Positions 1 through 3,998 of a stretch of 7,608 nucleotides of DNA are shown piece by piece. A program made the position numbers and the translations under genes. Under the pieces are notes generated by a model. It was not told the origin of the DNA. It worked only from the letters and a program-made list of their open reading frames with translations, and ran no database searches. The stretch lies in contig CAKTJA010000060.1 of the NCBI GenBank assembly GCA_934567115.1, positions 1 through 7,608 of the forward strand, given 5' to 3'. The number at the start of each line of letters is the position of its first letter. The stretch's first letter is position 1. The DNA is from an uncultured Oscillospiraceae bacterium (lineage in GTDB: Bacteria; Bacillota; Clostridia; Oscillospirales; Oscillospiraceae).

Positions 1-225
1 GAGATCAAGCCCCTGGCTGAGAAGATGATCACCCTCGGCAAGAAGGGCGATCTGGCGGCTTATCGTCAGGCGATGGCGTTCATCACCCGTGAAGACGTCT
101 GCAAGAAGACCTTTAAGGAGCTGGCTCCCGCTTATGCTGAGCGTAACGGCGGCTATACCCGCATCGTCCGCACCGGCGTTCGCCGCGGCGACGCTGCCGA
201 GACCGCTGTCATCGAGCTGGTCTAA
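1..225 (+). CDS. rplQ: 50S ribosomal protein L17, C-terminal part (5' end outside window)
   Basis: L17 is a large-subunit protein that binds 23S rRNA near the exit tunnel. The window opens in frame, and 74 residues plus a TAA stop at 223-225 are visible; bacterial L17 is usually about 110-130 residues, so roughly the first third is missing. The visible part matches the family closely: a [15 protein letters not shown] segment near the left edge, then [21 protein letters not shown] with the family-typical GGYTRI core, and the characteristic end IELV. In most bacteria rplQ is the last gene of the alpha ribosomal-protein operon, after rpoA. A strong terminator 21 nt past the stop fits that end-of-operon position. 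Nothing is damaged in the visible part. Identity is secure; only the start is unseen. Confidence 0.95.
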   Translation, partial: EIKPLAEKMITLGKKGDLAAYRQAMAFITREDVCKKTFKELAPAYAERNGGYTRIVRTGVRRGDAAETAVIELV

Positions 226-246
226 GCGAAAGTCTTTCAGAAAAAG

Positions 247-295
247 AAAAGCCCTTTTGTATGGCAGATCGCGAAGCCGTACAAAAGGGCTTTTT
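247..295 (+). terminator. Strong bidirectional Rho-independent terminator after rplQ
   Basis: A perfect 15-bp inverted repeat pairs 247-261 (AAAAGCCCTTTTGTA) with 280-294. A T-G wobble (262/279) and GGC/GCC (263-265/276-278) extend the stem to 19 bp around a 10-nt loop at 266-275. The right arm ends in a T5 run (291-295) and the left arm starts in an A run, so it can stop transcription from either side. It lies 21 nt after the rplQ stop and probably ends the ribosomal protein operon. Confidence 0.93.
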
Positions 296-424
296 GTCGT
301 TCGGGGAGGCGCGGCGCGGGGGAGAGAATGCGAACGCATCTGCCGTCCTGCAAAAAAGCGTGGGCGGCGTAGGGAAAAAGGCTCTGTTCCCGGCTTGCGG
401 AGTTTCCGTCGGAAACGGGCCGCG

Positions 425-452
425 CGGCATACGGCGCACCATCCCGGCATAC
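425..452. repeat. 8-bp direct repeat upstream of the deacetylase gene
   Basis: CGGCATAC occurs at 425-432 and again at 445-452, start to start 20 bp (about two helical turns), and ends 23 nt before the deacetylase ATG. This spacing is the kind used by tandem regulator half-sites, but no known motif is recognised and 8 bp in GC-rich DNA may be chance. The rest of 296-475 holds two small hairpins (372-391, arms GGGAA/TTCCC; 402-416, arms GTTTCC/GGAAAC) and no convincing SigA promoter. Confidence 0.25.
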
Positions 453-463
453 CCTGTGCAGAG

Positions 464-469
464 GGAGGT
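464..469 (+). promoter_or_regulatory. Ribosome binding site fixing the deacetylase start
   Basis: GGAGGT sits 6 nt before the ATG at 476. The same reading frame stays open upstream to 89, inside rplQ and through the terminator, but that stretch encodes an Arg/Ser-rich sequence unlike a protein. This binding site and the signal-like N-terminus right after 476 decide the start. Confidence 0.85.
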
Positions 470-475
470 GGGGCG

Positions 476-1222
476 ATGAGATCGAAGAAAGCGCTTGCCA
501 GTCTGCTCGCACTGCCGCTGCTCGCGCTGCTGCTGATGCAGCCGGAACGGTCGGTGACGGTTGACGCAACGCAGCTTGAGCCGATGCCGCAGGGTGAGGA
601 GACGGAAAAATATATCGCGCTGACCTTTGACGACGGGCCGTGGCCGGGGACGACGGAGCTTCTGCTTGACGGACTTGCCGAACGCGGAGCGAAGGCGACC
701 TTTTTCCTCATCGGCGAGCAGATCGGGGCGATGGAGGACACGGTGCGCCGCATGCGCGACGAGGGGCATCAGGTCGGCAGTCACACCTATACGCACATGG
801 ACCTCAGCCGGGGCGACGTGTCGGAGCGCCTGCACGAGATCGCGCGGACGGACGAAACGCTGCGTGGGCTGCTGGGCGACGGCGTTTACTGGCTGCGTCC
901 GCCGTGGGGCTTCCTTGCGCCGCAGACCGCCGAAAAGATCGAAACGCCGATGGTCTACTGGTCGCTGGACACGGAGGACTGGCGGAAGCTGGACGCCGAC
1001 GCCGTTGCGGAGGACATTATCTCCAACGCGAGGGACGGAGACATTATTCTGCTCCATGACCCGTACTCCACAAGCGTTGAGGCGGCTCTGCGGGCGATCG
1101 ACGCGCTTGCACCGCAGGGCTACCGCTTCGTTACGCTGGAGGAGCTGTTTGCGCGCAAGGGTGTGGAGCCGGAGCTTGGCGTGCTGTATATTCGGCCCGA
1201 TCAGGTCAAGAAAATCGACTAG
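476..1222 (+). CDS. Polysaccharide deacetylase, NodB/CE4 family, exported
   Basis: A 248-residue carbohydrate esterase family 4 protein; such enzymes remove N-acetyl groups from peptidoglycan, chitooligosaccharide or related polymers in a metal-dependent reaction. The N-terminus is RSKK followed by a hydrophobic stretch (about residues 6-21), so it is a signal peptide or membrane anchor; there is no lipobox cysteine. All five CE4 motifs are present: TFDDGP (50-55, with D52/D53 as base and metal ligand), the metal-binding SHTYTH (102-107, H103 and H107), RPPWG (141-145), SLDTEDW (163-169) and LLHD (192-195, with H194). The catalytic domain fills the protein, with no extra binding modules. It stands alone between two terminators, so it is probably a single-gene transcript. 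The exact substrate (peptidoglycan N-acetylglucosamine, N-acetylmuramic acid or a spore or capsule polymer) cannot be told from sequence, so no gene symbol is given. Confidence 0.92.
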   Translation: MRSKKALASLLALPLLALLLMQPERSVTVDATQLEPMPQGEETEKYIALTFDDGPWPGTTELLLDGLAERGAKATFFLIGEQIGAMEDTVRRMRDEGHQVGSHTYTHMDLSRGDVSERLHEIARTDETLRGLLGDGVYWLRPPWGFLAPQTAEKIETPMVYWSLDTEDWRKLDADAVAEDIISNARDGDIILLHDPYSTSVEAALRAIDALAPQGYRFVTLEELFARKGVEPELGVLYIRPDQVKKID

Positions 1223-1235
1223 GACGGGGAAAACA

Positions 1236-1266
1236 AAAAGGGCTGAAGCATTGCTTCAGCCCTTTT
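1236..1266. terminator. Bidirectional terminator between deacetylase and secG
   Basis: Arms at 1236-1249 (AAAAGGGCTGAAGC) and 1253-1266 are perfectly complementary around a 3-nt loop ATT. The right arm ends in TTTT and the left side begins with an A run (1235-1239), so it has a U-tract in both directions. It lies 13 nt after the deacetylase stop and 23 nt beyond the end of the minus-strand secG, which fits a shared terminator for convergent genes. Confidence 0.9.
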
Positions 1267-1289
1267 ATCAAAGTATGCGGTTGGAAAAA

Positions 1290-1517
1290 TCAAAGCATGT
1301 TGAGGATGAGCGTGAGAATGATAAACGCGGCGCCCACCCACTTGGTCGCGCGGGCAAGCTTGGCGTCCACGCTGCGGGCCTTGTTGCGGGCCATGAAGGA
1401 GTCCGCCACGCCGCCGATCGCACCGCTCAGGCCGGCAGACTTGCCGCTTTGAAAGAGGACGATGGCGATCACGAACAGACCGCATAAAAGCTGAAGAATG
1501 GTAATGAACAGTTCCAT
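1290..1517 (-). CDS. secG: Preprotein translocase subunit SecG
   Basis: A 75-residue membrane protein, the accessory subunit of the SecYEG channel that helps SecA-driven export. It has the standard two-helix plan: TM1 at about residues 3-22, a cytoplasmic loop with the family signature LFQSGKSAGLSGAIGGVADSF (21-41) followed by the basic segment ARNKARSVDAKLAR, and TM2 at about 58-73 ending in ILNML. The length is normal for Gram-positive SecG. The ATG at 1517 is chosen because a GGAGG lies 9 nt upstream and the family alignment begins there; the open frame runs up to 1595, but that extension crosses the -10 promoter element and is not SecG-like. It lies 154 bp downstream of rnj on the same strand but has its own promoter. 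The usual Firmicute neighbours rnr and smpB are not in the window. Confidence 0.95.
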   Translation of the reverse strand: MELFITILQLLCGLFVIAIVLFQSGKSAGLSGAIGGVADSFMARNKARSVDAKLARATKWVGAAFIILTLILNML

Positions 1518-1526
1518 AACAGGAGA

Positions 1527-1531
1527 CCTCC
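1527..1531 (-). promoter_or_regulatory. secG ribosome binding site
   Basis: On the minus strand GGAGG lies 9 nt before the ATG at 1517. It selects the 75-residue SecG over the longer open frame. Confidence 0.85.
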
Positions 1532-1573
1532 GATCCGTAGTAAACGCAGAGTGCGCTTGTTTCACATTTTGTA

Positions 1574-1602
1574 ATAATAGCATAGGGGCGGACAAAAAGC
1601 AA
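1574..1602 (-). promoter_or_regulatory. SigA-type promoter for secG
   Basis: On the minus strand, -35 TTGCTT (1602-1597), a 17-bp spacer and -10 TATTAT (1579-1574). The predicted start of transcription is near 1567, giving a leader of about 50 nt before secG. The region is clearly more AT-rich than the flanking genes. Spacing is optimal and the hexamers match consensus at 4/6 and 5/6. Confidence 0.75.
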
Positions 1603-1640
1603 GAGATTTTTGCGGCTTTTCCGCACCGGGAGGATCGAAA

Positions 1641-1654
1641 GGACCGTGCGGTCC
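1641..1654 (-). terminator. Possible weak terminator or hairpin after rnj
   Basis: GGACC/GGTCC arms (up to 6 bp as GGACCG/CGGTCC) lie 17 nt past the rnj stop. On the minus strand they are followed by only TTTC, so the U-tract is poor. It may be a weak terminator or just a 3' hairpin, leaving some readthrough from rnj into secG. Confidence 0.3.
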
Positions 1655-1671
1655 AGAAAGCGCGGACACGC

Positions 1672-3333
1672 CTACAGCTTTGTGATGACGGGAATGATCA
1701 TCGGGCTGCGTCTGGTGGTTTTGAACAGGTAGTTGCTCACGCCGGATTTGATCGCGCCCTTTAGCTCGCCAAGGTCGCGGCTGCGGCGGCCGAGCACGCT
1801 GTCCGCCGCGGTCATGACCACGGTTTTCAGCTCGTTCATCAGCTCCTCCGATTCCTTCACATAGATAAAGCCGCGCGTGATGATCTCCGGCTCGGAGAGC
1901 ATATAGCCGTCGTGCGCGGAAACGGGCAGCACGACCACGACCATGCCGTCCTCGGCAAGATGCTTGCGGTCGCGCAGCACCACCGCGCCGACGTCGCCCA
2001 CGCCGCTGCCGTCCACAAACACCTCGCCCGCGTTGGCGACCGAGGGCATGAACTTCATCGTCCGCGCGGTGATCTCAACCGCGTCGCCATTCTCGCAGAT
2101 GGCGATATTTTTGCGGTCCATGCCCATCGACATGGCAAGATCCTTGTGGATCTGGAGCATGCGCTGCTCGCCGTGGACGGGGATAAAATACTTGGGCCGG
2201 GTCAGCGCGTGGATGATCTTCAGCTCCTCCTGACAGGCGTGACCGGAGACGTGGAGCATGTCCGCCCGGTCGTAAATGACCTCGACGCCCTTGCGGAACA
2301 GCTCGTTGATGACGCGCGAGACGGTGTTCTCGTTCCCGGGAATGGCCGAGGCTGAGATGATCACCCGGTCGCCGGGGCCGACCTCGATCTGCTTGTGCTG
2401 GGAAAAGGCCATGCGGTAAAGCGCGCTCATTTCCTCGCCCTGAGAGCCGGTGGTGACGATGACCTGCTTTTCAAGCGGCAGGGACTTGAGCTTGTTTAGG
2501 TCGGTCACCGTGTTTTTCGGCAGCTTCATATAGCCGAGGTCCACGGCGACCTTCGTTACGTTTTCCATGCTGCGGCCGGAAACGGCCACCTTGCGCCCGA
2601 CCGCCGCGGCCGCGTCCACGACCTGCTGGATGCGGTGGACGTTTGAGGCGAAGGTCGTGACGATGATGCGCTGCTTGCAGCCGGCGAACAGCCGCTCGAA
2701 GGTCTTGCCGACCGTGCGCTCGCTCATGGTGAAGCCGGGCCGCTCGACATTGGTCGAGTCCGCGAGCAGCGCCAGAACGCCCTGCTTGCCAAGCTCGCCA
2801 AGCCGGGCGAGGTCGATCACCTCGCCGTCAATGGGCGTCGAGTCGATCTTGAAGTCGCCGGTGTGCACCACGACGCCGAGGCCGGTGTGGATGGCGAAGG
2901 CGACGCTGTCGGCGATCGAGTGGTTGACGTGGATAAACTCGACGCTGAACTTGCCGGCCTTGACGGTCATGCCGCTTTCGACCGTGACGATCTTCGTCGA
3001 TTTCAAAAGGCCGTGCTCCTCCAGCTTGAGACGGATCAGGCCCGCCGTCAGGCGCGTGCAGTAGATCGGCATGTTGACCTGCTTGAGAACGTAGGGAATG
3101 GCGCCGATGTGGTCCTCGTGACCGTGCGTGATGAAAAGGCCGCGAATGCGGTTCTTGTGCTTGATCAGATAGCTTACGTCCGGGATGACAAGGTCTATGC
3201 CGTACATATCGTCGCCGGGGAAGGCCATGCCGCAGTCGACAATGACGATCTCTCCGCCGTACTCATATACGGTCATGTTCTTGCCGATCTCGTTCAGACC
3301 GCCGAGGGGGATGATTTTCAGGTTTTCCGCCAA
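1672..3333 (-). CDS. rnj: Ribonuclease J (5'-3' exo- and endoribonuclease, metallo-beta-lactamase/beta-CASP)
   Basis: RNase J matures and degrades RNA in the cytoplasm and replaces RNase E in many Gram-positives. With the TTG start at 3333-3331 the protein is 553 residues, almost exactly the length of B. subtilis RNase J1 (555). The N-terminus LKIIPLGGLNEIGKN is the family hallmark. Metal-binding motifs follow in order: THGHEDH (69-75; H70, H72, D74, H75), VNHSIADS with H138, VHTGDF with D160, the beta-CASP region with DSTN (192-195), SGRSM (252-256) and TTGSQGE (294-300), HVSGH (361-365) and PVHGE with H387. The C-terminal domain (about 440-553) is complete. TTG is preferred because AAGGAG lies 9 nt upstream and conservation begins there; the frame remains open to a GTG at 3447, adding 38 basic residues with no family resemblance. 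It is divergent from gdpP and upstream of secG, and its promoter appears to lie about 450 nt upstream. Confidence 0.95.
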   Translation of the reverse strand: MAENLKIIPLGGLNEIGKNMTVYEYGGEIVIVDCGMAFPGDDMYGIDLVIPDVSYLIKHKNRIRGLFITHGHEDHIGAIPYVLKQVNMPIYCTRLTAGLIRLKLEEHGLLKSTKIVTVESGMTVKAGKFSVEFIHVNHSIADSVAFAIHTGLGVVVHTGDFKIDSTPIDGEVIDLARLGELGKQGVLALLADSTNVERPGFTMSERTVGKTFERLFAGCKQRIIVTTFASNVHRIQQVVDAAAAVGRKVAVSGRSMENVTKVAVDLGYMKLPKNTVTDLNKLKSLPLEKQVIVTTGSQGEEMSALYRMAFSQHKQIEVGPGDRVIISASAIPGNENTVSRVINELFRKGVEVIYDRADMLHVSGHACQEELKIIHALTRPKYFIPVHGEQRMLQIHKDLAMSMGMDRKNIAICENGDAVEITARTMKFMPSVANAGEVFVDGSGVGDVGAVVLRDRKHLAEDGMVVVVLPVSAHDGYMLSEPEIITRGFIYVKESEELMNELKTVVMTAADSVLGRRSRDLGELKGAIKSGVSNYLFKTTRRSPMIIPVITKL

Positions 3334-3343
3334 ATTAAATTCA

Positions 3344-3349
3344 CTCCTT
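3344..3349 (-). promoter_or_regulatory. Ribosome binding site selecting a TTG start for rnj
   Basis: AAGGAG on the minus strand lies 10 nt (3343-3334) before the TTG at 3333; counting the longer AAGGAGT match, 9 nt. The only ATG nearby in frame (Met, at 3366) has this site inside its own reading frame and no comparable site upstream, so TTG is the best start. A small hairpin GCGC-ATAA-GCGC (3361-3372) stands just upstream of it. Confidence 0.75.
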
Positions 3350-3425
3350 AATACAGATGGGCGCATAAGCGCAGAATCGGGGAGCAAAGTCCTTCGGATA
3401 CGGAAATGACCGCACGAAAACAGCG

Positions 3426-3472
3426 GCGTCCGCGCGTCGTGCTTCACCCTGTTCCGCGAAGCGTCCGCGCGT
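3426..3472. repeat. 12-bp direct repeat in the rnj leader
   Basis: GCGTCCGCGCGT occurs at 3426-3437 and at 3461-3472, exactly matching and 35 bp apart. On the minus strand the upstream copy lies in the 12-codon frame and the other follows the GTG at 3447; both copies read Ala-Arg-Thr in those two frames. It may be a small local duplication. Confidence 0.5.
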
Positions 3473-3482
3473 TCGGCGCCAT
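3444..3482 (-). CDS. Possible 12-residue upstream peptide in the rnj leader
   Basis: Minus-strand frame encoding MAPNARTLRGTG. Its ATG (3482-3480) is preceded by AGGAGG (3494-3489) with a 6-nt gap, one of the best Shine-Dalgarno arrangements in the window. Its TGA (3446-3444) overlaps a GTG (3447-3445) that is in frame with rnj as GTGA, an arrangement typical of translational coupling. The peptide has no recognised motif and no run of one amino acid of the attenuator type. It could be an upstream ORF affecting rnj translation or mRNA stability, or a chance frame. There is no protein evidence. Confidence 0.35.
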   Translation of the reverse strand: MAPNARTLRGTG

Positions 3483-3589
3483 GTTGATCCTCCTATGGAC
3501 TTGTGCTCTATATGAAACCGCACACGGGCGGCTCAGAACATGGAAAAACGCGTACGGCCCCTGTCGGGCGGCTGCCGCGTCGGGCGCGC

Positions 3590-3607
3590 GGACGGAAGGG
3601 ACCGTCC
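3590..3607. other. GC-rich hairpin in the rnj leader (1)
   Basis: GGACGG (3590-3595) pairs with CCGTCC (3602-3607) around a 6-nt loop. No T run follows on either strand, so it is not a terminator. It would form in the predicted rnj leader RNA about 100 nt before the possible upstream peptide. Confidence 0.4.
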
Positions 3608-3657
3608 TTCGCATCGCCCGTCCTTCCGCCGAGGCGGGGAGGCGGGCTGAAGGTGAA

Positions 3658-3686
3658 GTATAATAACTGCCCTGCAATTATTATGC
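3658..3686. repeat. AT-rich palindrome A
   Basis: ATAATAACTGC (3660-3670) and GCAATTATTAT (3674-3684) are complementary except for one C/A mismatch, around CCT; the outer bases G-C and T-G extend the arms to 3658-3686. It stands out as AT-rich in strongly GC-rich surroundings. It resembles palindrome B at 3770-3794, offset by exactly 110 bp. It contains a TATAAT on the + strand (3659-3664), but no -35 lies at a suitable distance. Confidence 0.7.
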
Positions 3687-3696
3687 CGTGAAGCGC

Positions 3697-3718
3697 CGGC
3701 GGAACGGCATATCCGCCG
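3697..3718. other. GC-rich hairpin in the rnj leader (2)
   Basis: CGGCGGA (3697-3703) pairs perfectly with TCCGCCG (3712-3718) around an 8-nt loop. A competing pairing, ATGCCG (3683-3688) with CGGCAT (3705-3710), overlaps palindrome A and excludes this hairpin. It lies in the predicted rnj leader. Confidence 0.45.
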
Positions 3719-3719
3719 T

Positions 3720-3754
3720 GCTTTTCGGTTGTCCGCGCGGCGGACGAGAAAAGC
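3720..3754. other. Two-tier hairpin in the rnj leader (3)
   Basis: Outer arms GCTTTTC (3720-3726) and GAAAAGC (3748-3754) enclose an internal loop (GGTT/GA) and inner arms GTCCGC (3731-3736) and GCGGAC (3740-3745) with a 3-nt loop: 13 paired bases in 35 nt. No T run follows on either strand. It lies between the two palindromes, near the 5' end of the predicted rnj leader. Confidence 0.5.
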
Positions 3755-3769
3755 GGCTGGAATCAATGG

Positions 3770-3794
3770 ATAATAATTGCTTTGTAATTATTAT
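3770..3794. repeat. AT-rich palindrome B, overlapping the rnj promoter
   Basis: ATAATAATTGC (3770-3780) and GTAATTATTAT (3784-3794) are complementary (one G-T wobble) around TTT. Aligned with palindrome A over 31 positions (3660-3690 against 3770-3800), 24 are identical and all seven differences are transitions. Its right arm overlaps the minus-strand -10 element of the rnj promoter, and the predicted transcription start falls in its centre, a position suited to an operator. Confidence 0.7.
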
Positions 3795-3818
3795 ACCACG
3801 GAAAACGGAAAATGTATA
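3790..3818 (-). promoter_or_regulatory. Extended -10 promoter reading towards rnj
   Basis: On the minus strand, -35 TATACA (3818-3813; 4/6 consensus), a 17-bp spacer and a perfect TATAAT -10 (3795-3790) preceded by TGG, giving the extended -10 form TGnTATAAT. Predicted transcription start near 3783, so rnj would have a leader of about 450 nt. No better promoter is seen closer to rnj. Confidence 0.65.
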
Positions 3819-3879
3819 CTCTTTTTTTCCGCAGCGGCCGCCGACGGCAAAAATTATGGCGGGGAAAAGCAAGTTCCTA

Positions 3880-3909
3880 TTGTGCCGCCGCCGCATGGTG
3901 TGCTATAAT
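3880..3909 (+). promoter_or_regulatory. Extended -10 promoter for the gdpP-rplI-dnaB operon
   Basis: -35 TTGTGC (3880-3885; weak, 3/6), an 18-bp spacer and a perfect TATAAT -10 (3904-3909) preceded by TGC (extended -10). Predicted start near 3916, leaving a leader of about 83 nt. The -10 is flanked by an inverted repeat ATGGT (3895-3899)/ACCAT (3910-3914), a possible operator. Confidence 0.7.
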
Positions 3910-3998
3910 ACCATATCTATATCCATGATGCGGATACCGCTTCCGCTGCATTTCAGTCTGTCTGCGCCCAGCGCCGCAGCCGAAAGTGAGGAGAGGTC

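Larger units (their letters stand above)
3334..3998. other. Divergent intergenic region between rnj and gdpP
   Basis: This 665-bp region has no gene I recognise. It holds, from right to left, a plus-strand promoter for gdpP, a minus-strand promoter aimed at rnj, an AT-rich palindrome overlapping that promoter, a second related palindrome 110 bp away, three GC-rich hairpins, and a 12-codon minus-strand frame with a strong binding site. Several open frames of 60-100 codons cross it on both strands, but they are Arg/Pro/Ala-rich and lack ribosome binding sites and family resemblance, as expected by chance in GC-rich DNA. The element positions are listed separately. Confidence 0.6.

Noticed and set aside
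257..285. TTGTAT and TACAAA with a 17-bp spacer as a deacetylase promoter
   Set aside because: The hexamers are the two arms of the rplQ terminator stem, so their symmetry and spacing follow from the hairpin. Matches to consensus are only 3/6 and 4/6.
89..475. N-terminal extension of the deacetylase frame back into rplQ
   Set aside because: It would overlap rplQ, cross a 19-bp terminator hairpin and encode an Arg/Lys-rich sequence. The ribosome binding site and signal-like N-terminus at 476 give a better start.
209..1057. A 282-codon minus-strand frame antisense to the deacetylase
   Set aside because: It runs through the terminator and opposite all the CE4 motifs, has no ribosome binding site, and has a shadow-like Arg/Pro/His-rich composition.
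627..1487. A 286-codon plus-strand frame overlapping the deacetylase and secG
   Set aside because: It is a +1-type shadow of the deacetylase, continues through a strong terminator and into the antisense of secG, and is dominated by Arg, Ser, Cys and Trp.
1912..3351. Several plus-strand frames of 70-165 codons opposite rnj
   Set aside because: They are antisense shadows of a fully intact RNase J and show no ribosome binding sites or recognisable domains.
3544..3580. A minus-strand T5 run after GC-rich DNA as an attenuator terminator in the rnj leader
   Set aside because: The only stem nearby is a 4-bp GCCC/GGGC hairpin separated from the T run by about eight bases, so it does not have terminator geometry.
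3659..3664. Plus-strand TATAAT in palindrome A as a promoter
   Set aside because: The bases 16-18 bp upstream are G-rich with no -35 resemblance, there is no TG extension, and the motif is explained by the palindrome itself.
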